Assembly: GCF_001645105.1 (NCBI RefSeq)
Contig: NZ_LKEG01000043.1
Coordinates: forward strand, 136,476 to 200,475
DNA from: Pseudomonas marginalis
GTDB taxonomy: Bacteria; Pseudomonadota; Gammaproteobacteria; Pseudomonadales; Pseudomonadaceae
DNA: 64,000 nt
Direction of reading: 5' to 3'
Each line of letters starts with the position of its first letter. The first letter of the stretch is position 1. Position numbers and translations under genes: made by a program. Positions 53,411 through 62,679 of the stretch are shown here, piece after piece. The notes below the pieces were generated by a model. It worked only from the letters and a program-made list of their open reading frames with translations. It searched no databases and had not been told where the DNA came from.

Positions 53411-55921
53411 TTATAAGTGTGGTCCGAGGAATCTGTCACCATTGAAATGAATCATATGGGTAGGAGCGTCGGCCACCCATACCTCCGTCTCCCAAGCCAA
53501 GACTGATAGGTACTTGACCATAGTCTTACGATCTGGAAACGCGCTGACATATACTAAACCGGCTGTGGATTCCGAGAATAGCTTTGCGAGCTCACTGTGG
53601 CGTTTTCCATCCACAGGGCCATGCGAAGTCACAGACTCAATGAGTAAAAGCCAATTGCGCTCAGGCCAGTAGAGAACCACGTCCGGTAGCTTTCCTTTCC
53701 GGTCTACCACTACACCTAGCTCTGCAAGACGGGTCTTATCAAAAAAATCCTCTTTAGCTCCGGTATCACCCAAATAAATAACCTCCGCGCCAGGAGCGAA
53801 TCTGGGTCCAAACTCAGTAACAATGTCGTGAATCAATTGACTGTGTGCACCAGGACTCAATTTGATTTCAGTTTTCCCATTGAGTGTCAGTGGAATCAAC
53901 TCCATTTCTCTACCCATAGCATACTGAGAGATAAGCGTGGTTGACTCTTTAAGCCAGCTATCTAAGTTTGATTTCCACTCTTGCGTACCATACGTTACTA
54001 ATACATGGAGCAATTCTAATGCTATTTGGTAGCACGCGCTGGGTGAGTTTACAGGACGATCAGGCTTATCCGGATTGTACAAGCATAAGCCTGCATCAAC
54101 GAATTGATGCAGCGTCTGGCGACGGAACGTCTCGCGTGTGTTTGGCGCATACTCTTTACCATAACGATCCTTAACCCAGGTCATGATTGGCGTAACGCCC
54201 AGGAGTGGGCGCTTCAATTCAGACCAAGAACCATTAGGCTCCAGATCAATCAGCGCTAACAAAGTTAGTGCAGTTCGTTCGTTTTGCTGTGCTCTGGGTA
54301 GACCGAGAGCAACCAAAATACCTAGAGCCTCATCTATTTTTTGCTGAGCTCGTAGCGGGTTATTGTCTTCTCCGGTCATTCGAAAAATCTCTTCATCAAT
54401 GAAATGGTCAATTTCGGCTTGGTTTAGAACCCTCTCGCCCACGCGAGCACCCAATCTATGTAGTGAGTCCAAGGACGGATAGTTGAGGTTTCTCAAGTCA
54501 GTTGCATTAACTTGTGTATGACCGCCGAAATTTCTATAGTACTTATCTAGAAGCGTGCTATTCAAATAAACAAACAACCCACGCGCCATTACAGCGCTTA
54601 GTCCAGATTTAGCAATATGAAAAACGTTAAGACCGTTATCTAAACCAATTAGCTCACCAGGGAGACTACTTTCATACAATGTCGCAACGATCCTTCGCTT
54701 CTCTTCTTTAGAACTAAAACGTCTTACGAACACAAATGATCCCTGGTGAGACCATAACGTTTTTTTGGTAGCGGGAGTGACCTCAATAGCGTTAGGTTTT
54801 TTTCCTACTTTTGGCCAGTTTACACTCAGCCCAAGATGCCCAGGATTTATAAGTGGCACAGAACTCGGACTAATCACATCTCTTAAATCATCCTTGGCTC
54901 GAAAACTTACAACTGGCCCAGTCGAAACACTTACACCCAGGTCTTTTAATGAGGAAGGAAACGCTGATAATTTCTGTATGACCGCTAAGTCTCTATCGTT
55001 AGCGGCTATATGAAAAAATTTCTCTTTGTCGTTTGGATATACGATGCTGCCAAAGTCCACGGTTCGGGTCGTCATGTCCGATGCCGTGATCGTCCCCGAC
55101 TCTTCATCCAAATGAAAGTCCGAGGTCGGGCTCGATGTAATAACAACGCTGCCTTGTGTTTCACCTTTTACTAGATGAATGATGATGTTTTCTTGTAGAA
55201 CCTCATCTTCCGCGAAAGCCGTGTTTCTGCTATCAAATATATGGATATGATTGATTGAGCTAGTCTCGGTAATTAACTCACGAAAAGCTTGGTAGTAAGG
55301 CCCATTGCAAAAAGACCTTGGGATAATTGCAACCAACTCCCCACCAGGAACTAGCTTCTTCAAAGCTAACGAAACAAACCCTGAATAAAGGTTAACAGTT
55401 TCAATCCCAGCTAAACTTAAAAGCTTACGGTGATCGCTTGTAGCTAATATTTTTTTGTATGGCGGATTCATGAGTACGTGAGTGTACTTTTCCGAGGTTT
55501 GAAACAACCCGCCCGAAAAAGCATCCTCAATAAAATCTGAGCCATGTAGTACGAGCTCAGCAGATATACATCTTTGACTTAGAGCGTTCTGGCATAAATC
55601 CAGGCTTTTTTGCAAATAAGGATGAATAATAGGATCTATTTCAAATGCACTTACCGAAATACTTTCGACGCTTGATCTTTTTATAGTTTCGTCAGCGAAT
55701 GCCGCTGTAAGTGCTCCGGGACCAGCCCCAGGATCTAGTAATCTTACATTGCCTTGTATATTTTTAAAGATACTGGCCATGTACAACGCAATTGATCTTG
55801 GCGTAAAAAACTGACCGAGCGAGCCTTTGGTTTTTTGGTCAAGCTTTGAGTTAGCTTCCGATCTATACTTTTCTACTTCTGTCAAAATGCTCAATTTGAT
55901 GCTCACGAATTTCGAACTCAT
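53411..55921 (-). CDS. Fused adenine methyltransferase and BsuBI/PstI-type restriction endonuclease
   Basis: An 836-residue two-enzyme fusion. N-terminal N6-adenine methyltransferase: QFFTP (38-41 region), SAM motif LLDPGAGPGALT (61-72) and catalytic NPPY (152-155), with the target-recognition region to about 480. C-terminal part matches BsuBI/PstI endonucleases: LPDVVLYWPERNWLLLIESVTSHGPV (about 744-770), with the Asp and Glu of a PD-(D/E)XK-like site. In BsuBI and PstI systems these are two separate genes of about 500 and 320 residues; here their sum is one chain. Predicted site CTGCAG by family, unproven. Strikingly AT-rich codons. Confidence 0.82.
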   Translation of the reverse strand: MSSKFVSIKLSILTEVEKYRSEANSKLDQKTKGSLGQFFTPRSIALYMASIFKNIQGNVRLLDPGAGPGALTAAFADETIKRSSVESISVSAFEIDPIIHPYLQKSLDLCQNALSQRCISAELVLHGSDFIEDAFSGGLFQTSEKYTHVLMNPPYKKILATSDHRKLLSLAGIETVNLYSGFVSLALKKLVPGGELVAIIPRSFCNGPYYQAFRELITETSSINHIHIFDSRNTAFAEDEVLQENIIIHLVKGETQGSVVITSSPTSDFHLDEESGTITASDMTTRTVDFGSIVYPNDKEKFFHIAANDRDLAVIQKLSAFPSSLKDLGVSVSTGPVVSFRAKDDLRDVISPSSVPLINPGHLGLSVNWPKVGKKPNAIEVTPATKKTLWSHQGSFVFVRRFSSKEEKRRIVATLYESSLPGELIGLDNGLNVFHIAKSGLSAVMARGLFVYLNSTLLDKYYRNFGGHTQVNATDLRNLNYPSLDSLHRLGARVGERVLNQAEIDHFIDEEIFRMTGEDNNPLRAQQKIDEALGILVALGLPRAQQNERTALTLLALIDLEPNGSWSELKRPLLGVTPIMTWVKDRYGKEYAPNTRETFRRQTLHQFVDAGLCLYNPDKPDRPVNSPSACYQIALELLHVLVTYGTQEWKSNLDSWLKESTTLISQYAMGREMELIPLTLNGKTEIKLSPGAHSQLIHDIVTEFGPRFAPGAEVIYLGDTGAKEDFFDKTRLAELGVVVDRKGKLPDVVLYWPERNWLLLIESVTSHGPVDGKRHSELAKLFSESTAGLVYVSAFPDRKTMVKYLSVLAWETEVWVADAPTHMIHFNGDRFLGPHL

Positions 55922-56012
55922 GATATATTTTATCAGTTTTCATCATAAGACGCATCATGCTTGCAATAACAGCTTAAGGATTCAATCCCAGGAGCACGCC
56001 AACCATCTAAAC

Positions 56013-57455
56013 TCAAGACATTATTATTCTATTTTTTATATCGTTCAATATGTCCTCAAGAGGCGTTTTCTTTTCAATCTTGAGACCTTCAAGCGCAGAG
56101 ATCAAATCCTCATCTGTTAAAGGTATTATTAAGCCGTGGCCATTTTTGAATGAGTCCCTGCATCTTTCAACGAACAAATTCTTTTTAGATATTTCCCTAC
56201 AAGTTATAACCCCAAACATACCCCGATTAATCGTCAACCTCCCAATCATCTGATCGAGCTCAGGATTCTGTATGTCCTTAGAATAATTCTTACACTCGAC
56301 AATGACGTATGGACATGGGATTTTATGAATCATGTGGAGATTATAAAAAAAACCTTCCTTTGCTGAATTCTCGAAGTAGATATCTATTCTTTTCCTACCC
56401 TGATTTATTTCAGCCTCTAGTACAGGTGAGGATACATTCGGATAAAGCAACATTTCCAGCACACCAACTATAGTTTTGTGATATTCAGTTGCAGCTACCG
56501 CACCTTGCTGGATGGCTTTGAGTCTAGCTATCAAATGATCAACTACGAGATTCAGGTTTAACTCCGAATCAATTGAGTCAGAGGTTAAAGGTCTCACCTG
56601 TTCCGCTTGCTGATCTCTGAATGACTGGAATACTAAAGGATGCTTCTCGGTAAATTCAAATAACCACTCTTTACTAAATTCCTTGACAACGTTCGCTTTC
56701 AAGCTCTTCTTAGAAACAAAAGGTGTGCCATCTTTTCGATGCTCTACCCATAGACTACCTGACCTTATATGCTCATGCTGAAGATACTCTAGTACATGTT
56801 TGTTGTAGTAGTTTTCAGGCGCGTAAGCTTTACTATAAGAAACTATACCTTTAGGCGTCAGAAGGATTTTTTTACCTTCGACTAGTAATGTCTGCTCATG
56901 AGAAAAAGTCCATTTCTTTCGGGAAATATCCCAAATAGGCCCAGCAGACACACCTGGAGTCAAAGCAATCCCATGCAGGTTGCACTGAGATTGCGTGTAA
57001 GCGATGAGACTCCCTCTTATAAGGTTGGTAGTCATATCAGATACTTTATCTTTCCCGATGCCTGGAATGAACAATCTGAAGTCTTCTAAATCTGTGATTT
57101 TCCCGGACTTTATCGCCTTGCTACCCATTATACTTTCAAATAGTTTTCTTGCGTCTTCACTTCCAATACCATTACCTCGCGGCTTACCAGACGAGAGCCC
57201 CAGACAAGTTTCATTCGGCTCATGAAGATGCGAAAAAAGCTCAAAAGCATCGTCATCCTTTCCTTGACGAACAAGATCTAAAAAATGTGAAAAAAAAGAT
57301 CTCACAGAGCTAGCTGCTTTCGTTGACCAGCGATCTGGCCTCAATCCTAATAAATATGGATCAACAAATAATCGAGTATCAGCGTCGGTGTCAATATCGA
57401 CAAAGTCGAGCTCAAATTGAGTTTTCGAAAGTTTGAAGCGCTTTGATAATTTCAT
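56013..57455 (-). CDS. Hypothetical defence-island protein with PD-(D/E)XK-like C-terminus
   Basis: A 480-residue protein. The N-terminal two thirds (FELDFVDIDTDADTRLFVDPYLLGL, GIGKDKVSDMTTNLIRGSL) are a conserved unknown domain that I recall from other defence islands. The C-terminal part has a nuclease-like core: RIDIYFEN (Asp about 357) and PYVIVECKNYSK (Glu-x-Lys about 386), then ELDQMIGRL. AT-rich like its neighbour and 91 bp upstream of the fused restriction enzyme on the same strand, so probably one operon. Confidence 0.65.
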   Translation of the reverse strand: MKLSKRFKLSKTQFELDFVDIDTDADTRLFVDPYLLGLRPDRWSTKAASSVRSFFSHFLDLVRQGKDDDAFELFSHLHEPNETCLGLSSGKPRGNGIGSEDARKLFESIMGSKAIKSGKITDLEDFRLFIPGIGKDKVSDMTTNLIRGSLIAYTQSQCNLHGIALTPGVSAGPIWDISRKKWTFSHEQTLLVEGKKILLTPKGIVSYSKAYAPENYYNKHVLEYLQHEHIRSGSLWVEHRKDGTPFVSKKSLKANVVKEFSKEWLFEFTEKHPLVFQSFRDQQAEQVRPLTSDSIDSELNLNLVVDHLIARLKAIQQGAVAATEYHKTIVGVLEMLLYPNVSSPVLEAEINQGRKRIDIYFENSAKEGFFYNLHMIHKIPCPYVIVECKNYSKDIQNPELDQMIGRLTINRGMFGVITCREISKKNLFVERCRDSFKNGHGLIIPLTDEDLISALEGLKIEKKTPLEDILNDIKNRIIMS

Positions 57456-58325
57456 AAATCCTTTAATCCACTAATAAAACGCTTAACGATTCTAGAGAAT
57501 TCATTGATTACTGAATAATCTTAAGAACCATATTTTACAGATTTGTTTCTTGGCGTATTCCTAAGCTTTGGATGAAATCTACGATGTTCCGCGAACGAAA
57601 TTTTCGGTATCCATGATGTTCATAAGAGAAAGTTGATTTTTTTTCCCAACCTCTGAACTCTAGCCTAATAAAGGCTTTTTGCAATCACGGAGAGGAAATC
57701 CACCGATTTTAGATGGTGAATGGTGTTGGCTGTAAACCGGCGGTGTCCCTAATCTATGTGAGCGGCTATCAGAAACGGCGACGCCTCTATCCCTTTTGTC
57801 AGATAGCTGCCGACACCGCCCCATCCCCAGCCGATTCGCAGGGCTCTAATGCTAGCAGCCACTACGTGCCGGCTACTTGGCTGAATGGGAATATCGTCAT
57901 ACCGCTGAATGACGGCCTTCGGGTAAACGACGATCAGACTCCTACAGGGAAGGTTGCCAGTATTGGAGCCGGCGCCGAATTGACCCCGTTGCCGAGATAT
58001 CAATGACCCGGGCAGACTCCCCGAGAACCACTACTTTTACTGGATTTGTGTTGACTTGAGGGTGGGTTAATCGCACGTCAGCACGTGGGTCAATTCAGCG
58101 TTGGCGTTAACAGTTTTTACACAGCCTCGGGCAAAAGCGGACCGTTCAATTCACTTCTTGGCCTTCTCTCCTGAAACGCATGAAGGCAGAATGCTATAAA
58201 AAGGATGATCAAAGCTCAAAATGGATTTTCGCGCCCCAAGGCTCATCAGTACTTCCCGGCGCTATAAATAGCAATGCCAGGCCAAGAATGGTTCTGGACC
58301 TACCGATGTTTAAGAGTAACGATCT
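57456..58325. other. Intergenic region before the STAND gene, possible IS relic
   Basis: The first 250 bp are AT-rich. 57710-58110 is GC-richer with open but unconvincing frames on both strands and ends in GTGGGTCAATTCAGCGTTGG, which recalls IS21-type boundary sequence; perhaps a transposon remnant. 58140-58325 should hold the promoter of the 1084-residue gene; ribosome site is weak (GAGTAACGATCT before ATG). Confidence 0.4.
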
Positions 58326-61300
58326 ATGTTAGGTGAAAAGCACAGGGAAATCGCTAACTGGCTTGTTGATAATTGGAGCACAGACAACCGCCGAATTTGC
58401 GTCATTGAAGGTTTCTCTGGCGTCGGCAAATCTGAGGTTGCATCGGAGGTAGAGCGAAGGATCTCAATTGGGGCACGTATCGACGCGCCCGAGTCGGGCG
58501 AAATTGACGATCTTATGCTCGATTTGTCACAACAATTAGCCGTTCAGGGCCACTTGGAACTCGCGAATGCCATAGATAGTGGTACGTCGACGGAATTGGC
58601 GTTCGAGCAAGTACTGCTCAAACCGGTGCATATTGTTATCGACGAATTCCAAAGAATGGTTGACATGGCCACGGGCACTCCATATTCCCGTATGGCCGCC
58701 CTCATTGAGCGCGTCTCCAAGCGCGCGGCACCAGGCCGTCTGCTGTTATTGAGCCACCACGCTTTGGACAAGACACGTCGTTGGGGCGAACGAGTTGAGT
58801 TTAAAACTCTGACAGGACTATCACCCGAAGAAGGGGCCGATCTACTAGGTCAGTTGCTAGCAAGCCGCGGTCGCGAAGCGGACATTCCCTCTTCGCGGCG
58901 TCCTGAGGTTTCACGATGGTTAGGGGGCAATCCGCGTGCAATTCGTGTCCTTGTGGGATGCCTTGAACAGGAAGCGCTAGACGACCTCACGGGAGTCTTA
59001 CCCGAGGCTTGGGAGGCGCGCGATCAAGAAGTCTCGCAAGGTTTGATTTCCAAGCTTGAACGCGAGCTGCTTGTACGTGCGCTGGAAAACCTGGATGGCG
59101 CTTGCGCATCAACACTCGAAAAACTTTCGGTGTATAGGAAGGCAGTGACGGTGGACGGTATCATGCGGGTTTTGAGCCCCGCGCTTGCATTGGACTACTT
59201 CCTCGCGGAGCTCAGCTCTCGATTTTTACTTGAACAGCATGCCGGATGGTATTCGCTGAACCCCATTGTGCGGGAAATCTCACGGCACCGACTTAAGCAA
59301 AACTCACGCGAGACCCTGGTTGCTCACCGTGCTGCCGCCGGTAACTACACACGCCATTTTGCAGCCAAAAAAATTGTCAACGCCGCCGGCAAGCTAGGCG
59401 GCGCATTCGTAGAGGCTAGATATCATCTTGTTCAGGCAGATGACCTGGCGGAGCTTTCAGACATCGCGCGGCGCTTTGGTGTTCACCTCTGCTCGGTTTA
59501 TAGATGGAACACGCCGGAGGCCCAAGGTGAGACCCAGCGCGATGAAATCATCAGCGTACTATCGGCGTACCTTGAGTACGAAGGTCCGAATGCGATGGAG
59601 TACCACTTAGCGCGCCTGCTTTATACTAGGAACCGTCCTGGAGATTATCAGCGTGCTCTTGAACATGTGCGTCGTAGCACGGGACCCCACGCTTGGGCGG
59701 CCGCTTGGGTATTGCGTTTGCGTCTTGAGGCTGAAGTAGCTGACATCGAATTAATGCTGCAGGCGGCGCAACAAGGTTTCGAGATGGTTCCCGCTGAAGC
59801 CAACCTATTCGCTATTTACCAAATCGCAGCAGATTTGTTGACCGAGGCAGGCCGGGTCCCTGAAGCCATCGATCTACTTGAGGAAGGTATTTCTAAGATT
59901 TCACCGAGCAAGGGCCTCTACTCCCTTTATCTCGCTGAAGCGGATTTACTGGTTTCCACAGGCGAAGCTGGTGACGCTATTCTGTTGTTACGGCAGGCCC
60001 TGATTAAAATTCCGGTGGAATACAACCTCTACGCAATTTACGTTCGGGTGTCGCAGATACTCGTAACAGAAGAGCGCACGGTCGAGGCCATTGACTTACT
60101 CAGAGACGCTACAGTTCGGATTCCAACGAACAAGGGTCTGTTCGCGATCTACTTATCATTGGCGGAAGCACTTTCTGCTCAAGGGGAAAAAAGTGAGGCC
60201 ATCCGAGCACTGGAAGAGGGCGTCCAAAAAGTCACAACAGGCCATGATCGAACTTCCGTACAAACTGCTTTGAAGCGTCTCATTGAAGCACCTTCTCCCT
60301 CTGAGGAAATTGCAAAATTAGACAACGAGCGCCCTAGTTCAGAATCTTCTCTGGATAAGCGTTTCAACGACAGCACACCTGCTGGCCGCTGTCTCCACAT
60401 ACTCACGCTAGGAACGGAGTGGGAGTCACGGCACGGTGGCCTATCGACATTCAACCGTGAACTGAGCATTGCACTTGCCGCGGCTGGGCATCAAGTCGTA
60501 TGCATAGTTCCCGAATCAACTGTAAAGGAGCGCAACGCTGCGGAGGCGGCCGGTGTGCACTTAGTCAGCCCCTCGCCTGAGTTCGGCCTCGAAGGTTCGG
60601 AGAAGTTGCTACTAAATACCCAGCTGCCAGAGAATTTTCATCCCGTGCTAATTATTGGGCATGATCGCAAGACCGGTCCGCACGCCAATGTGCTGACCCA
60701 GCGATATAAAAACACAAAGTTTGTCTTGTTTATCCACACTCGCCCAGAGGATATCGAATGGCATAAGGACAAGCTTGGGCCGGACGATACTGCGACGACA
60801 GCTGAAGCCAGAAGGCATCTGCTAAAGCAGCTTGCTGGCAGTGCAGCCCTTGTTGTGGGTGTTGGGCCGAAGCTCACAAAGAGCGCCGAGACGCTTGTTT
60901 ACTTAGCGGATCCGCAGCCTATCGTGCATCAGCTGAATCCGGGGTTTAGTGTGAGCTCGCGCCCGGCCCGCCTGCCACCCGAGATCCAGTGCCTGTTACT
61001 AGGACGCGCTGAGGATTGGACGCTCAAAGGTTTAGACATTGCCGCAAAGGCACTTGGCGAGGTTAACCGGCGTAATAGGATCGAGTCTGCCCCACGCTTA
61101 GTAGTCCGGGGCGCGCCGATTGGTACCGGTCAGGATTTAAGAGTGCGCCTCATTGAGTTCGCAGGGGGTAAGCTGGACGTCGAGGTGCGTGACTATTCGC
61201 CAAATCTAGCTCTTCTGCAGCAAGATATCTTGATGTCTTCGCTTGTTTTGATGCCATCCCGAAGTGAGGGGTTTGGGCTGGTTGCGCTGGAGGCCATCGC

Positions 61301-61580
61301 CGCAAATACACCCGTGCTTGTAAGCGATCGCAGCGGCCTTGCAACACTACTGAAGGAGTTACTAGGTAAGGAAGCCCACAGTATGATTGTTGAAACTCGC
61401 GATGATCTTTTGTGGTCGGCGCAGGAGTGGGAGCGTGCCATTGAGGCTGTGCTCATCGATAGAAATGCAGCATTCTCGCGAGCGAAGGCATTGCGAGTAA
61501 AACTCAACGACACCTTTGACTGGCAGGACGCAATACGGCAGCTCGAAAAAGTGTGGACGCCACTGCTTGCGGATCTCTAG
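58326..61580 (+). CDS. STAND NTPase-TPR-glycosyltransferase fusion protein
   Basis: A 1084-residue protein with three parts. (1) NTPase of the STAND/NB-ARC kind: Walker A GFSGVGKS (29-36), Walker B VHIVIDEF (101-108), sensor LLLLSHH (139-145), and the GNPRAI motif (201-206) equivalent to GxP of NB-ARC, then a winged-helix-like region to about 330. (2) Helical region with four TPR units beginning at residues 493, 530, 567 and 604, an exact 37-residue period (NLFAIY, GLYSLY, NLYAIY, GLFAIY). (3) GT-B glycosyltransferase from about 688: HGG (703-705) and the EX7E motif EGFGLVALE (981-989) with PVLVSD after it. The layout (switch, sensor, enzyme) is that of a one-protein immune or signalling device. 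Substrate and trigger unknown. Confidence 0.85.
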   Translation: MLGEKHREIANWLVDNWSTDNRRICVIEGFSGVGKSEVASEVERRISIGARIDAPESGEIDDLMLDLSQQLAVQGHLELANAIDSGTSTELAFEQVLLKPVHIVIDEFQRMVDMATGTPYSRMAALIERVSKRAAPGRLLLLSHHALDKTRRWGERVEFKTLTGLSPEEGADLLGQLLASRGREADIPSSRRPEVSRWLGGNPRAIRVLVGCLEQEALDDLTGVLPEAWEARDQEVSQGLISKLERELLVRALENLDGACASTLEKLSVYRKAVTVDGIMRVLSPALALDYFLAELSSRFLLEQHAGWYSLNPIVREISRHRLKQNSRETLVAHRAAAGNYTRHFAAKKIVNAAGKLGGAFVEARYHLVQADDLAELSDIARRFGVHLCSVYRWNTPEAQGETQRDEIISVLSAYLEYEGPNAMEYHLARLLYTRNRPGDYQRALEHVRRSTGPHAWAAAWVLRLRLEAEVADIELMLQAAQQGFEMVPAEANLFAIYQIAADLLTEAGRVPEAIDLLEEGISKISPSKGLYSLYLAEADLLVSTGEAGDAILLLRQALIKIPVEYNLYAIYVRVSQILVTEERTVEAIDLLRDATVRIPTNKGLFAIYLSLAEALSAQGEKSEAIRALEEGVQKVTTGHDRTSVQTALKRLIEAPSPSEEIAKLDNERPSSESSLDKRFNDSTPAGRCLHILTLGTEWESRHGGLSTFNRELSIALAAAGHQVVCIVPESTVKERNAAEAAGVHLVSPSPEFGLEGSEKLLLNTQLPENFHPVLIIGHDRKTGPHANVLTQRYKNTKFVLFIHTRPEDIEWHKDKLGPDDTATTAEARRHLLKQLAGSAALVVGVGPKLTKSAETLVYLADPQPIVHQLNPGFSVSSRPARLPPEIQCLLLGRAEDWTLKGLDIAAKALGEVNRRNRIESAPRLVVRGAPIGTGQDLRVRLIEFAGGKLDVEVRDYSPNLALLQQDILMSSLVLMPSRSEGFGLVALEAIAANTPVLVSDRSGLATLLKELLGKEAHSMIVETRDDLLWSAQEWERAIEAVLIDRNAAFSRAKALRVKLNDTFDWQDAIRQLEKVWTPLLADL

Positions 61581-61985
61581 GTGATTTTTTCTGTCCTTGA
61601 GGACACGGTCGCTAGTAGCTTTACAAAAACTGACGCTCAGCAGCAGCCTCCGCATCGGGTTGTGGATTCAACGGGTGGATGCGAAATAGCTGAATTCTGT
61701 ATAAGCAGAAGGAATGTTGCATCGACCGGTTGAGCCCACAATCGCTTCGTGCCTTTTCAAATGACCGGTTTTGGCCGCTTACTGCCCTTCATTACTGACT
61801 ACTTTTTTGGGTGAGCTCAGTCGATTAGGTGTGTGGAGAGGCTTAGCTACTGATCGGAATGCCACAAATTTGCCACACTCGCCTCGCTAACCGGGGCGAA
61901 AACCCACTAACCCCAGCTACTACAACCCTTTGATTTCCTGGCTAATCCGCGCTAACGTATTGATTCTAAACGTCGACTTTTAGGA
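61581..61985. other. Noncoding right margin of the island
   Basis: No gene. Contains the right subterminal repeat (61861-61880) and the crossover-proximal segment. No terminator is obvious after the large gene. Confidence 0.6.
61861..61880 (+). repeat. Right subterminal repeat (integrase arm-site candidate)
   Basis: GCCACAAATTTGCCACACTC, identical to 42171-42190. Confidence 0.7.
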
Positions 61986-62030
61986 CTCCGAAGGCAGGGG
62001 TCGTGGGTTCGAATCCCGCCGGGTGCACCA
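61986..62030 (+). repeat. attR (duplicated tRNA-Arg 3' part)
   Basis: 45 bp identical to 42054-42098, lacking the 5' half of the tRNA, so not a functional tRNA gene. Confidence 0.93.
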
Positions 62031-62042
62031 GATATGACGAGA

Positions 62043-62074
62043 AAGCCCCAGGTCGAAAGGCCTGGGGCTTTTTT
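62043..62074 (+). terminator. Original tRNA-Arg terminator
   Basis: AAGCCCCAGG pairs with CCTGGGGCTT, followed by T tract; 12 bp after attR. Before island insertion it would have followed the tRNA. Confidence 0.88.
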
Positions 62075-62085
62075 GTGGGCGACAT

Positions 62086-62679
62086 TCAATGTTTCTGCAA
62101 TGCCTCCAACCGCGCCGGCAAGTCTTCCTCAGGAAAGCGCTCGTGCAACGCCAACAGCTTCTCATCCGCCGCTCTGGTTTCCCCAGCCTCACGAAGCCTC
62201 ACGATCTCCCGCAACCCCTCCTCCAACACTGGCACCGCCACCGGCGCACGCTTGCTGAGTTTGGCGGGCGACTCATCCGCCATCGAGCCCATGACTTGCG
62301 CGCTCTCGGCCTTGGGGGCGACGGCCAGTCGGGCCACGGGCGCAGGGGCGGACATCGGGGGCGGAGCAGGACGCGCGGCTTCCTCATGAAGGGCGGAGAA
62401 GGTCGCCGTGGAGATGTCGGGGTGCGGCACGGGCTCGCGTAGGACCACGCCGATCATCAGCGCTAAGCCTGCGACGGTGGCGAACGCCATCTGCCAGCGT
62501 GGCCGTTGGCAGGCTTGCAGCCAGCGTTGCCACAGGCTCGGCTGCGGCGCCGGGGCTTCGCGGCGGGCGGTGGCGAGGATGAAGGCGTCGAGGGACGCGG
62601 GCGGCTCGCCGGTGCTGTGTTGACGCATGTGCTGGAGCAGCACGTCGTCAGGGTCCGGGGTGTGTCGGGGGTCGGTCAT
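62086..62679 (-). CDS. Anti-sigma factor-like membrane protein
   Basis: A 197-residue protein. Cytoplasmic N-terminus (PDPDDVLLQHMRQHSTGEPPASLDAFILATARREA), one membrane segment (WQMAFATVAGLALMIGVVL) and a periplasmic tail. Its ATG at 62679 overlaps the sigma gene stop by 4 bp, the standard sigma/anti-sigma pairing. No zinc anti-sigma motif is seen. Confidence 0.75.
   Translation of the reverse strand: MTDPRHTPDPDDVLLQHMRQHSTGEPPASLDAFILATARREAPAPQPSLWQRWLQACQRPRWQMAFATVAGLALMIGVVLREPVPHPDISTATFSALHEEAARPAPPPMSAPAPVARLAVAPKAESAQVMGSMADESPAKLSKRAPVAVPVLEEGLREIVRLREAGETRAADEKLLALHERFPEEDLPARLEALQKH

Larger units (their letters stand above)
42054..62030. mobile_element. Integrated genomic island (defence island) in tRNA-Arg
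   Basis: About 20 kb between two copies of the tRNA 3' segment. The integrase lies beside the intact tRNA and points inward. The tRNA's own terminator is stranded beyond the right copy, showing that the island split tRNA from terminator. Cargo: small regulators, a second tyrosine recombinase, Gabija, a fused restriction-modification enzyme with a nuclease-like partner, an XRE module and a STAND-TPR-glycosyltransferase. No conjugation, phage structural or replication genes of known type are seen, apart from a possible initiator-like HTH gene. Confidence 0.9.

Noticed and set aside
53411..57455. BREX, DISARM or type I restriction system
   Set aside because: No PglZ, BrxC, DrmA/B or HsdR-like genes accompany the methyltransferase; the C-terminal endonuclease signature points to BsuBI/PstI type.
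57713..58006. 97-codon plus-strand and 84-codon minus-strand frames
   Set aside because: No ribosome site, no recognisable domain; mutually overlapping; more likely a transposon relic.
61986..62030. Second tRNA-Arg gene
   Set aside because: Only the 3' 45 bases are present, lacking the acceptor 5' strand and D arm; it is the attR copy.
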